The notes under the pieces are model-generated. The model was not told the DNA's origin. It did not search any database and saw only the letters and a list, made by a program, of their open reading frames with translations. A stretch of DNA of 64,000 nucleotides from Agreia sp. PsM10 (GTDB lineage: Bacteria; Actinomycetota; Actinomycetes; Actinomycetales; Microbacteriaceae), in contig NZ_JARUXC010000006.1 in assembly GCF_030433855.1 (NCBI RefSeq), forward strand, positions 62,001-126,000. Reading direction: 5' to 3'. Position numbers and translations under genes: made by a program. Shown piece after piece: positions 41,479 to 51,400 of this stretch (position 1 is the stretch's first letter; each line of letters begins with the position of its first letter).

Positions 41479-42299
41479 CGCACGGCTCCTTCGGTCGGCA
41501 CGGATCCCCGGGGGATGGTGTCGTCGGGCAGAGCCGAGTTCGACCCCGCTGCGGGCAGTGAGGCGTCGACCACGACCGCCGTGAGGTTGTCGTGGCCTCC
41601 CCGAGCCATGCCCTCGCGAACGAGCCGGTCGGCCGCCACCTGAGGATCCTTCTCACTCGAGAGTATTCGGGCGATCGACTCCGTGTCGATCTCGCCGGAG
41701 ATGCCGTCGGAGCACATGAACATACGATCGCCGGGTTCGACCGGCACGAGCCAGAAGTCCGGACGGTAGTCCCCGCCGGCCCCGAGTGCGCGCGTGATCA
41801 CGTTGCGGGCCGGATGCACCGCCGCCTCGGCGGCGTCGATGCCGCCGCCGTCGAGCAGTTCCTGAACGACCGAGTGGTCGATGCTGATCTGCTCGAGCAC
41901 GCCAGAGTTGAGGCGATAGGTGCGCGAGTCGCCCAGGTTGAAGATGAGCCACACGGCAGCGCCCTCGCTGTCGACGATCGCCACGCCGGACACGGTTGTT
42001 CCGGCACGCCGCCGCCCGCTGGTGCTGAGCTCGGCGATCGACCGGTAGGCGCGGTCGAAGGCGGCACGCACCTCTGTGGGGTCGACCGTCGACCGGCCGG
42101 TGAGTCCGTCGAACGACTCGACCACGATGGCGCTCGCGCGTTCGCCCGCCTCGTGCCCGCCCATGCCGTCGGCTACGAGGAACACCGGCGACGACGCCAG
42201 GTAGGCGTCTTCGTTGGTGGCCCGCTTCAGCCCGCGATGCGTGGCGGCGCCCGAGCGCAGCACGATCGTCGACGCGCCGATCGTCGGGGGCGGGCTCAC
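41475..42299 (-). CDS. PP2C-family Ser/Thr phosphatase
   Basis: A 274-residue cytosolic PPM phosphatase with the metal-binding motifs VADGMGGHEAG, FNLGDSRTY, SDGISGEID and GGHDNLTAVVV in order, close to the catalytic part of PstP but without its membrane anchor. GTG 42299 is set by the four-base overlap with the RDD-FHA gene. It should reverse the phosphorylation carried out by the co-encoded kinase. Confidence 0.93.
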   Translation of the reverse strand: MSPPPTIGASTIVLRSGAATHRGLKRATNEDAYLASSPVFLVADGMGGHEAGERASAIVVESFDGLTGRSTVDPTEVRAAFDRAYRSIAELSTSGRRRAGTTVSGVAIVDSEGAAVWLIFNLGDSRTYRLNSGVLEQISIDHSVVQELLDGGGIDAAEAAVHPARNVITRALGAGGDYRPDFWLVPVEPGDRMFMCSDGISGEIDTESIARILSSEKDPQVAADRLVREGMARGGHDNLTAVVVDASLPAAGSNSALPDDTIPRGSVPTEGAVR

Positions 42300-43774
42300 G
42301 GGGCCACCGTGAGGGTGAAGACGCGCGTTCCGATGCGCACCCGGTCGCCGCTGCGCAGGGTCATGCGCTGTCCGGGAGTGATCGGCGATTCGACGCCGTC
42401 GGCCCGAACGATGGCCGAGCCGTTGGTCGACCGTCGGTCGGTCACCCAGATGCTGCCGACCTGAACCTCGAATTCGAGGTGGGTCTTCGAGATCGAACGG
42501 GTGTCCCCGGCGACCTGCACGAGCATGTCGTCGGCCGCCCCGTACGGCGACACGGGGTCGCGGCCCAGCACGCCGTGGCCCGCGATCACATAGCTCTCGC
42601 CGGTGTCGAACAGCAGCGTCACCGTTCCGGCGGGCAGCGCCTGCGCGGGCACGGAGTTGCTGAGCTTGGTTCCGTCGAGATCCTCGCCGCCGAACGGCGG
42701 CAGGGGATCGAAGCTCGGAATCGCCTCGATCGGCCCGGAAGGTGCGGGTGGCGCGACGGGCGTGACCTGTGCGGCGGGCGTGACCGGTGCGGCGGGCGCC
42801 GGGGGCACCGCCGGTGCCGCGGGCGCTCCGGATGCCGGCGCGAACGGATACGACGGAACGTCGGGATTCACGGGTACGGGGGGAGCAGAGGCCGGGGGAG
42901 CGGGGGCGACCGGAGGAGCAGACGGCGCAGCCGCCGGAACACTCGGCGGCGCGTACGAGAACGCATCCGGAGCCTGTGACAGCGACTGCACGACGGGAGC
43001 CTGCGCAACGGGCGCAGCGGACGGCACCGGCGCCGCAGCCTTCGGGCGCCGCGTCTTCTCGACCGCGGGCACGTCGTCGACGATCTCGCCGGCGTTCTTC
43101 GCCAGCGGGTTCGGGCCCCTCGTCACGTCGATGACCCAGGTGCCCGAGAGGCGATCGTGCCAGCCGCGAAGGCGCTTCCACGGATCCCACAACGGAGAGA
43201 GGTAGACGAGCAGCGGGCCGATGCCGATCACGATGTTCGAGGCTCCGACGATCACGCCGCGCAGCAGCATCCGACCGATTCCCGGGCGGATGAGGGTCTC
43301 GACCTTCACGATGCGCAGGCCCATGATGCGCTTGCCGAGCGAGAAGCCCGTGAACGCCTGCAGCACGAGCATGGCCAGCGGATAGAGGCCGCCCGCAAGA
43401 CTGATCAGCGCAGAAGGCAGGCCGGCCAGATCGAACGCGCTGCCGGGAGCCACCGAGGCGGCCGCGATCCAGATGATGGGCAGCGCGATGATCGTCGTGA
43501 GCACACCCCCGAACGCACCGTCGATGAGAAACGCGAGCACACGTCGGCCGTAGTTCGCGGGCACGATCGTCGAGAGCAGGATGGGCGCGTTCACGGGCGT
43601 GGGCTGCCACGCGGCCTGCACGGGAACCTCGGGGCCCGCCAGCGCCGCGGCCTGGCTGCGCGTCGACGTCGGCGTTCCGCAGGCGAGGCAGAACTGCGAG
43701 CTGCGGGGAACGGGCGATCCGCAGCGCACACACGGCATCGTCTGCCCGGGGCCCTGCTGCACGGGGTTCGTCAC
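42296..43774 (-). CDS. Zinc-ribbon / RDD membrane / FHA protein
   Basis: This 492-residue protein starts with a zinc ribbon (MPCVRCGSPV and FCLACG), has an RDD membrane domain with three or four helices (about 60-215; YGRRVLAFLIDGAFGG, GFSLGKRIMGLRIV), a long Pro/Ala-rich linker and a C-terminal FHA domain (about 395-490). GTG 43774 is chosen because a strong AGGAGG lies 8 bases upstream and the start overlaps the transglutaminase-fold gene by four bases. It could tether phosphoprotein complexes to the membrane. Confidence 0.87.
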   Translation of the reverse strand: MTNPVQQGPGQTMPCVRCGSPVPRSSQFCLACGTPTSTRSQAAALAGPEVPVQAAWQPTPVNAPILLSTIVPANYGRRVLAFLIDGAFGGVLTTIIALPIIWIAAASVAPGSAFDLAGLPSALISLAGGLYPLAMLVLQAFTGFSLGKRIMGLRIVKVETLIRPGIGRMLLRGVIVGASNIVIGIGPLLVYLSPLWDPWKRLRGWHDRLSGTWVIDVTRGPNPLAKNAGEIVDDVPAVEKTRRPKAAAPVPSAAPVAQAPVVQSLSQAPDAFSYAPPSVPAAAPSAPPVAPAPPASAPPVPVNPDVPSYPFAPASGAPAAPAVPPAPAAPVTPAAQVTPVAPPAPSGPIEAIPSFDPLPPFGGEDLDGTKLSNSVPAQALPAGTVTLLFDTGESYVIAGHGVLGRDPVSPYGAADDMLVQVAGDTRSISKTHLEFEVQVGSIWVTDRRSTNGSAIVRADGVESPITPGQRMTLRSGDRVRIGTRVFTLTVAP

Positions 43775-46131
43775 GACCGTGCCCTCCTTCGTCTGCGTCG
43801 ACTCTCCAGGCGCCTGCCGATGTACGCGCGCAATGACACCCTCGCGCGCAGGCGTTTCCACCATCCACGCGAATCGTGCATTCCCCTGACGATATCGTTC
43901 ACCTCGGCCCAGAAGGCGTCGACCTCCTGCTGCGAGGGCTCTCCGGGGCCGAACACGCCGTGGTCGGCACGCACGGCCACCTCGGCGACCGGCAGGGAGG
44001 GCCAGGCCTCGGCGAGCACGGCGGCATCGGCCCGGCGGGTCACGCCGCGACCACCCACGGGTGTGCCCAGGTCGTCGGCGCGGTCGACGATCTCGTCCCA
44101 GCCGCCGCTCAGACGATCGGCGGGGCGCTCCGCGTTCTGGCGGTCTCTACGACGGCGCGCCTTCAGCGCGCCGATGACCACGACGGGTGTCAGCAGCACG
44201 ATCAGCAGCGCCAGCAGGCTTCCGGATGCGATCAGCACGGTCGTGAGGATCGCGTTGGAGTCGGGTTCGTCGTCCTGGTCGGTGTCGTCGGTGCGGATGT
44301 CCGGCGGAAGGTCGGCCGGCTCCTGCGGCGGAGGCGGCGGCTGCAGAACCTGGGCCTTCGGGTCGGACTTCGGCTTCGGAGCCTCCTCCTGGGGAACCTG
44401 ATCCTTCGGGGGAGTGGGATCGAAGGCCACCCAGCCCGCGTCGTCGAAGGCGACCTCCACCCACGCGTGCAGCTGGTCGCCCGTGATCTGCTGTTCGGCA
44501 TCGGCGCCGGCGTAGTCGTCGGGGTAGAAGCCCATCACCACGCGCGCGGGCATTCCCGCCGAACGCGCCATGAGGGCCATGGCCACCGCGTACTGCTCGT
44601 CGTCGCCGATCATCTGGTCGGCCCCGAGAAGGGTCGCGATGCGCTCGGCGCCGTGGCCGGCGCGCGACGTGGCCTCGCCCTCGAGCCCGTGGCTGAAGAA
44701 GCCCTCCTGGCTCAGCGACGTGGCGATGTTGCGCACCTGGGTGAGCGGGCGCTCGGCGTCGCCGATGTAGGTGGTGGCGAGCGGCGCCACGTCTTCGGGA
44801 ACCCCCGAGGCCTTCGGCATCGTCAGCGACTGCAGCGAGTGGCTCTCGAGCTGCTCGTCGGTCAGCACCTTCGGAATCACGACGTCCATGGTGTAGCTGT
44901 CGCCCTTGGCCAACGGAGTGGTGGTGATCGCGACACCGGTGGTGCGGTTGTAGTGAAGGCTTCCCGAGAGCTCGTCGGCGCGGTCGCCGGTGAAGCGGAA
45001 CCTCTCGAGGTAGCCCGCGTCGGGAATCCACACGCCCGTCAGGTCGCCGATGGTCACATCGAGCGTGGCCTTGTCGCCCTTCTCATCGTTGGGGATGTCG
45101 CCGCTCACCCGCGTGAACGTGCCCGAGCCGGCCGTGCCGTCGCCCGCCACGTTGTAGACCACGCCGTCGTAGGCATCCAGTGTCGCGAGGCGGATGCGCG
45201 CGCCGTCGGGAAGGCCCTTCACGGTGAAGAGCACGTCCTCCTTCTCGTCGCGTACGTATTTGCGGAAGCCGACGAGGGGGCTCGCGTAGTCGTGCAGGTC
45301 GAGCGGGGGCACGATCGCGTCGCGCAGCACCTCGCGGGCGCTGACCGGGGCGAGCAGTCCGCCGGTGGCGAGACCGACCCCCAGCGCGACGACGAGCAGC
45401 CCGGCGCCGAGCGCCAGCCGCGTGCGGGCGAGGCCCGCATCCGGAGCCTGCGCGCCCGACGCACTGTCGAGGGTGGTCGCGGCGATGCGGCGGGCGCGAT
45501 CCTGGCTGCGGCGCCAGGCCCACCACGCGAGCGCGATGCCGGCGAAGACGAGTCCCTGCACGATCGGCGCGGCCGTATCCCGCGTGCCGAAGGCGATGGC
45601 CACCACGAACAGCACGCCGGCGGGCAGCAGGGCCCAGGCGGCTCGGCGCAGGCGAAGGGCGAAGCTGAAGGCGAGAACGGATGCTACGAGCGTGGCGAGG
45701 TAGGGAACGATCAGCACCGAGGCGAAGGCTCCCACGGGAGTCTCGAGTGTGAGCACGTCCTTCCACGAGAAGACCACGCCGAGAACCAGCGCGCGGATCG
45801 TCTCGAGGCTCGGAATGACTCCGAACAGCGTGGTCGTGGGCACGGCGAGCGGGCCGCCGAACACCATGTAGACCATCAGCGTGGCGGCCGCGAGAACCAG
45901 GATGTTGGCGCGCAGTCGGGCGCCGACCAGAGCGATAGCAAGGCCCAGCAGAAGGGCGCCGAAACCGGCGACGAGGTACCCGGTTCCGCCGAACGCGGGG
46001 CCGAAGCCCACGATGGCCACCGAGAGCAGGGCGACAACGGCCGCGCAGTCGAGCGCGGCGTCGACGACCGATCGTCGGCTGATCTGCTGCGCTGAGCGTC
46101 CGCTGCGGCGGGTGGGTGCGGGTGCGGTCAT
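43771..46131 (-). CDS. TgpA-like transglutaminase-fold membrane protein lacking the catalytic Cys
   Basis: A 786-residue protein with about seven N-terminal helices (28-260), an extracytoplasmic transglutaminase-core domain (about 295-580), a Pro-rich linker, another membrane helix (about 627-657) and a cytosolic tail. The core motif normally reading G-x-C-E-x-F-A is G509-D-D-E-Q-Y-A, so the nucleophile Cys is Asp511, while the His (H555, LHAWVEV) and Asp (D571, FDPTP) positions remain. It is therefore probably a non-catalytic binding or structural domain. ATG 46131 shares one base with the DUF58 stop. DUF58, MoxR and TgpA-like genes form a well-known conserved trio. Confidence 0.9.
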   Translation of the reverse strand: MTAPAPTRRSGRSAQQISRRSVVDAALDCAAVVALLSVAIVGFGPAFGGTGYLVAGFGALLLGLAIALVGARLRANILVLAAATLMVYMVFGGPLAVPTTTLFGVIPSLETIRALVLGVVFSWKDVLTLETPVGAFASVLIVPYLATLVASVLAFSFALRLRRAAWALLPAGVLFVVAIAFGTRDTAAPIVQGLVFAGIALAWWAWRRSQDRARRIAATTLDSASGAQAPDAGLARTRLALGAGLLVVALGVGLATGGLLAPVSAREVLRDAIVPPLDLHDYASPLVGFRKYVRDEKEDVLFTVKGLPDGARIRLATLDAYDGVVYNVAGDGTAGSGTFTRVSGDIPNDEKGDKATLDVTIGDLTGVWIPDAGYLERFRFTGDRADELSGSLHYNRTTGVAITTTPLAKGDSYTMDVVIPKVLTDEQLESHSLQSLTMPKASGVPEDVAPLATTYIGDAERPLTQVRNIATSLSQEGFFSHGLEGEATSRAGHGAERIATLLGADQMIGDDEQYAVAMALMARSAGMPARVVMGFYPDDYAGADAEQQITGDQLHAWVEVAFDDAGWVAFDPTPPKDQVPQEEAPKPKSDPKAQVLQPPPPPQEPADLPPDIRTDDTDQDDEPDSNAILTTVLIASGSLLALLIVLLTPVVVIGALKARRRRDRQNAERPADRLSGGWDEIVDRADDLGTPVGGRGVTRRADAAVLAEAWPSLPVAEVAVRADHGVFGPGEPSQQEVDAFWAEVNDIVRGMHDSRGWWKRLRARVSLRAYIGRRLESRRRRRRARS

Positions 46132-47447
46132 CAGTTGTTCACCCGCCTGAGGGCCGCGGGCAGCTGCCCGAGGTCGCCGATGGTGAGCAGGGTCATGTCG
46201 CCGATCTGGCGGCGCATGGGCTCCGTTCCCGGCTGGCAGCTCACGCCCACGACGCGCACGCCGAGGGGCAGGTGCACCGAGGCGGCCTGCAGCTGGGTGG
46301 GGGTGACCGGGCCGCCGAACAGCAGAACCGCCACCGAGGCATCCGGAACCGTCTGGCCCGCCACCTTCGACAGCTGCACGATGGTCTCGCGTCGCTCCTG
46401 CTCCTCGATGGCAGAGAGGTCGTCGAGCAGGCGTCGGCCCGTCTCGGAGTGCAGGGTGGCGCCCTGCACCATCACGGTCACGTCGCGCTCCTCCATGAGC
46501 GCCTGGATGCCGAGGGATCCGCAGGCGGAGACGGCCAGTTCGAACTCGCCGTCGCTGGCGTAGTCGGCGGTGTTGGTCGAGAGGGCGAGCGCGAGGTGCG
46601 AACGGCGGGTCTCCTCGAACTGCCGCACCATGAGGGTTCCCGTGCGGGCCGTGGTCTTCCAGTGGATGTAGCGGCGGTCGTCGCCCGGAACGTATTCGCG
46701 CAGCGCGTGGAACGACACGTCGTTGTTCGAGAGGTCGCGGCTGGCGAGCCCCTCGAGGTCTTTGATGAAGCCCGATGCGGAGCCCTCGAGGCGCACCGTG
46801 CGCGGGTGCACATAGAGGTCGACGGCGTCGGTCCAGCGCAGCTCGCGGCGCATGAGGCCCAGGGGGTCGCCGCGCACGGAGCGCACAGGGCCCACGGTGA
46901 TGACCTGGCGGCGGGTGGTCGGAATGCCGAAGAGGTCGTCGTGCTCCTGGCCGGGGGCGAGGCGCGGAAGAGGGAAGCCGGCGAGCGAGGCGCCGACAGG
47001 AAGCTCGATTCGTGCGGGCAGGAGTGTGCGCGCGGACGTGTTCGACACGGTGATGCGTCCCACTGCACGCTCTCCCACGACGACCCGCTCGCTGGCGAGG
47101 TCGAGCCGCACGGCGTAGGCGGAGCGCCCCACCGCGAAGCCGATCGCGACGACGAGCGCCGCGAGACCGACGCAGGCGATCACGAGGAACTCGCGCCATC
47201 CGAATTCGAGCCCCACGAAGAGGAAGACCAGGGAGAAGGCGAGGACCGCCCATCCGAATCCCGAGACGGTCGAGAGCACGGGGGAGACGACGCGCCAGGC
47301 GGCACGCAGGCCGCCGAGCAGAGCGGGCCATCCGGTGCCCGAGACCCAGCGTGCGGGCGCGCTCGTGCTCACCGCGCCCGATGCGCTCGCCAGCCGGGGG
47401 CCGATCGTCGCCATCGGGGAGGCCTTCTTCTCCCCCGTCACGGTCAT
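46131..47447 (-). CDS. DUF58 domain membrane protein
   Basis: A 438-residue protein with two membrane helices (about 62-105), a beta-rich region (VRLDLASERVVVGERAVGRI) and the DUF58 core with the motif REYVPGDDRRYIHWKTTARTG and a vWA-like C-terminal half. DUF58 proteins work with MoxR ATPases, probably in assembly of envelope complexes. ATG 47447 overlaps the MoxR stop by four bases. Confidence 0.9.
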   Translation of the reverse strand: MTVTGEKKASPMATIGPRLASASGAVSTSAPARWVSGTGWPALLGGLRAAWRVVSPVLSTVSGFGWAVLAFSLVFLFVGLEFGWREFLVIACVGLAALVVAIGFAVGRSAYAVRLDLASERVVVGERAVGRITVSNTSARTLLPARIELPVGASLAGFPLPRLAPGQEHDDLFGIPTTRRQVITVGPVRSVRGDPLGLMRRELRWTDAVDLYVHPRTVRLEGSASGFIKDLEGLASRDLSNNDVSFHALREYVPGDDRRYIHWKTTARTGTLMVRQFEETRRSHLALALSTNTADYASDGEFELAVSACGSLGIQALMEERDVTVMVQGATLHSETGRRLLDDLSAIEEQERRETIVQLSKVAGQTVPDASVAVLLFGGPVTPTQLQAASVHLPLGVRVVGVSCQPGTEPMRRQIGDMTLLTIGDLGQLPAALRRVNN

Positions 47448-48418
47448 GCTGCGGGTTGCCTCGCCTGCGGAGCCGCCACGTCGCTGAGCACGCGCGCGAG
47501 AACCTTCTCGGCGGTCGTGCCCTGGAACTCGGCCTCGGGGTCGAGAACGAATCGGTGCGTCCACACGGGTCCGGCGAGGTCGCGGATGTCGTCGGGCAGC
47601 ACGAAGTGCCGGCCCTGGGCCGCGGCCCACACCTTGGCGGCGCGGATCAGTGCCATGGCGCCGCGCACGGAGACGCCGACGCGGCTCTCGGGGGCGTTGC
47701 GCGTCTCTTCGGCCAGCTGGGCCGTGTAGCGCAGGATGGCACTGTCGACGTGCACGGTCGATGCGAGGTCGGCCATGTCGGCGACCGCCGAGGTGGTGAT
47801 CACGGCGCTCAGCGCCGACGACGGGTTGCGGTTCGCCGAGCCGGCGAGGATCTGCTCCGCGCTGGCCAGGTCGGGGTAGCCGATCGACGTCTTGATGAGG
47901 AAGCGGTCGAGCTGGGCCTCGGGGAGCTTGTAGGTTCCGGCCTGCTCGATGGGGTTCTGGGTGGCGATCACGAGGAACGGGCGGCCGACCTCGTGCACCT
48001 GGCCGTCGACGGTCACCCGCGACTCCTCCATGACCTCGAGCAGCGCCGACTGCGTCTTCGGGCTGGCGCGGTTGATCTCGTCGGCCAGCACGATGCTCGC
48101 GAAGACAGGCCCGCGGTGGAACTCGAACGCGCCCGTCTTCTGGTCGTAGATGGTGACACCCGTGACGTCGGAGGGCAGCAGGTCGGGCGTGAACTGGATG
48201 CGCTGGTGCGTTCCCTGAACGGTGGCCGCGATCGCCTTGGCGAGGCTGGTCTTGCCGGTGCCGGGCGCGTCCTCGAGCAGCACGTGCCCCTCGGCGATCA
48301 TCGCCATGATCGACAGCCTGATCACATGGGACTTGCCGAGCACGGCCACGCCCACATTCGCGACGAGGCGATCGAAAGTACCGGCGAACCAGGTCGCCTG
48401 CTCCGGTGTCATTGTCAT
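47444..48418 (-). CDS. MoxR-family AAA+ ATPase
   Basis: A 324-residue cytosolic AAA+ protein with Walker A APGTGKTS (51-58), Walker B VLADEINRASPKTQSALLEVMEE-type region, sensor 1 VIATQNPIEQAG, and the C-terminal lid. MoxR ATPases act as chaperones that mature partner complexes with DUF58/vWA proteins. It begins 22 bp after the giant surface protein gene and overlaps the DUF58 gene. In-frame ATGs at 48418 and 48412 are both possible starts. Confidence 0.93.
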   Translation of the reverse strand: MTMTPEQATWFAGTFDRLVANVGVAVLGKSHVIRLSIMAMIAEGHVLLEDAPGTGKTSLAKAIAATVQGTHQRIQFTPDLLPSDVTGVTIYDQKTGAFEFHRGPVFASIVLADEINRASPKTQSALLEVMEESRVTVDGQVHEVGRPFLVIATQNPIEQAGTYKLPEAQLDRFLIKTSIGYPDLASAEQILAGSANRNPSSALSAVITTSAVADMADLASTVHVDSAILRYTAQLAEETRNAPESRVGVSVRGAMALIRAAKVWAAAQGRHFVLPDDIRDLAGPVWTHRFVLDPEAEFQGTTAEKVLARVLSDVAAPQARQPAA

Positions 48419-48440
48419 CGTTGTCGTGTCTTCCTCGTCA

Positions 48441-51400
48441 TTACCAGCTCATACTCGGATTGTTTGGGTTGCGCGGGCCGGTCATCTCAGCCCTTACTTC
48501 TTCTCCCGGGTACCCCCAGTAGAAGTTGGTCTGTCCGGTGCCGTTGCCGCTGCCGTTCGTGTTGATCGTGATGGTGTCCTCGTATTTGCCCTTGACGAAG
48601 ACCCTTGCCGTGTAGGTGGCATTCGGAGCGCCTTCGCTGACAGTCACCCTGATGAGAGAGCACGACGGGTCGCCGCAATTGGGGTAGCCGACCCGGCTGT
48701 CACCTCGGCTGATGGACACTTTTGCGTTCTTCGGCGGTTCGTCACCACTGCGAGCCGACTTCTCGCCCGCCGCCGAGGTGCCTCCGACGGAATCCTGGAT
48801 GCGGGCACTGATCGTATGCGTCTGCGAGTAGCCGTCGATTCGCTGGCTTCCGCTGTCGTTGACCTGGCGTTCGACGCCGTCGACGGTGATCCACATCGTG
48901 AAGGGTCGCCCGTTCTCTGCCGGGCGGCTCCAGCTCAGCGTCACACCTGTGCCATCCCCGGATGCGCTGACTGTCGGCGCGTTCGGAGCCCCATACGGCT
49001 TCAGGTTGCCGACAGCATTGCTGGGATCGCTCGTGTAGTTCGCACCGTCAGCACTCGTCAAAGCGTGGACTTCAATCGAGTATGTGCCGTTGTTGGCTGC
49101 GCTGACCGTGTCCGAGCCCGTGCCAGCGAGCGCGCTCCATGCGCCGCCATTCAGGCGATATTGGTAGGACACCTCGCTGGCTTTCGCGCCGTTCAAGGCT
49201 CCGGGCGAATAGTTCACCGTGATGGTGTTATCGCCCTCGGTCGCCGAGGTGATCGTCGGAGCGTCAGGCTTGTTCACGGCGCGACGTGGCGAGCTCGGCG
49301 CTGATGGTGCACCCTCACCGGCTTTGTTGACCGCGGTTACGGAGAAGGTGTAGTCGGTTTCCGACACGCCAACCGTCACGGTCTGTGTCGTCTGACCACC
49401 GGAAACCGCGATGGTGCGCGACGGTACCCCTCCGCCCGACTGCGTCAGGTTGTACGACGAGATGGCGTCTCCGTTGCTTGCGGGAGCGTTCCAACTCACC
49501 GTCAACTGCGACTGCGTCCCCACGGAATCCGCGCGTGTCGTCGACGGCGCACCCGGAGCATCCGGTTTGCCCGCCGGGACCTCGGTCGCCGAGTACGTCG
49601 ACCAGTCACTGGGGTCGGGAGCACGGTTCACGGCCTGCACGCGCACCTGGTACGCGACGCCGTTCTCGAGGCCTTCCCAGACCACGGAGTTGCCCGTGAC
49701 ACCGGTCTTCTGAATCGCTCCGCGGGCCGGGGCCGGCGAGATCTCGAGGTTGTACGAGGTCACGGCCGAGCCCGGGGTGGAGGGCGTGACCCAGTTGACC
49801 GTGAGGCTCTTGTCGCCGAAGACCAGCGTCGGCGGGGCCGGGCGGTCGGGGCGGGCATCCGGTCGTGCCACGGCCGACGAGGGCGACGGGTCGGACTCGC
49901 CGACGCCGTTGGTCGCGGTGACCGTGAAGGTGTACTCCACGTCGTTGGTGAGGCCGTCGAGCGTGCAGGTCGTCGACGCGCACTGCTTCGAGTAGCCCTG
50001 CGGGCTCGTGACGGTATACGTCGTGATGGGCGAGCCGTTGTTCACGGGCGGGGTCCACGAGAGCACTACGGTGCGGTCCTGAATGCTCGTGACGCTCGGC
50101 GTGGCCGGCGCGTCGGGCTTGCCCTGCACGGTGAGCCGGATGCGACCGTCGGCCTGGCGCGCCGGGTCGCCGGTCGAGTCGGCGATGCGGTACCGCACCA
50201 CCATCGTTCCCACGAAGTCGGCGGCGGGCGTCACGCTCACCTGGCTGCCGTCGGGGCTGGCCGCTCCATCGCCCGTCTCGACGACGGCCTCGATGATCGA
50301 CAGCGGGTTCTCGGGGTAGGGGTTGAAGTCGTTCGACAGCACGTCGATCGAGCGGGTCTCGCCCTGGTTGGCCTGCGGAACGACGTCGTCGGTGGCGCTG
50401 GGCAGGGGCCTCGTCGAGGTGAGAACAGTCACCGTAACGGTTCCCGTGCCGGGCTTGCTCTGGCCATCGGTGACCTCGATCTGGATGGGCGAGTCGCCCT
50501 TCGCCGCGTTGCCCGCGGCCTTCACCTTGAGGGTCTGGTCGTCGACCACCGAGGCGGTGATGCCCTGTGCGGTCGACCCGACCACCGTGAACTTCAGCTT
50601 CTTGAGGTCGCCCTCATCGGGGTCGCGCGACAGCGTGCGCAGGTTGAGCTCGACCTCGTCGCCGCCGGGCTCCACGTTCACCGCGCCGCCGCTCATCGTG
50701 GGCGACACGTTGGTGGTCGACACGACGGTGATCGGAATCACGAGGATCGACTTCTTGCCCTCGGGATCGTCGGGGCCTGTGCCGTCTGTCACTTCGAAGC
50801 TCAGCGCGTCGGGGCCGTAGTAGCCCTCGGCCGACGTGTAGCTCAGGGTGGTGGCGTCGGTCACCAGGTTCGAGCCGTTGCCGTGCGAGACGGCCACCTT
50901 GTCGGCCTGGGTGATGCGCGCGGCCTCGCCGTTGCCGGTCACCACGTAGTCGGAGAGGGGCACGCTGATGGTCTCGCCGCTGTTCACGACGATGGGCTTG
51001 GTTCCCGCCTTCAGGGCCGGATGCGCGCCCTCGAGGCCCGGCACGAACACGAATGCGGAGGCCTTCTGGCCGTCGACGTCGGTCACCGTGTAGGTGATGA
51101 TCTGCGACTCGGGCGTGAGCGGGATGCGCAGCTCGCCGTTGCCGCGAACGGTGGCCGTTCCGCTGGTCACCGACACGTCGAGCGCGTCGATGGTGCCGTC
51201 GGGGTCGTCGTCGTTCTTCTTCACGTCGACGTCGGTGGTCGTGCGACCCACCACGTCGGCGACCAGCACGAGGTCGTCACGGGCGATCGGGGCCTGCAGC
51301 GGAGCATCCGGGCTCACCGAGACGAGCAGCTGGCCCACGGCGGTGGCGCCGTACTGGTCGACGATCGTGTACTGCACCGGGTAGTCGCCGGGCGTCTTGG

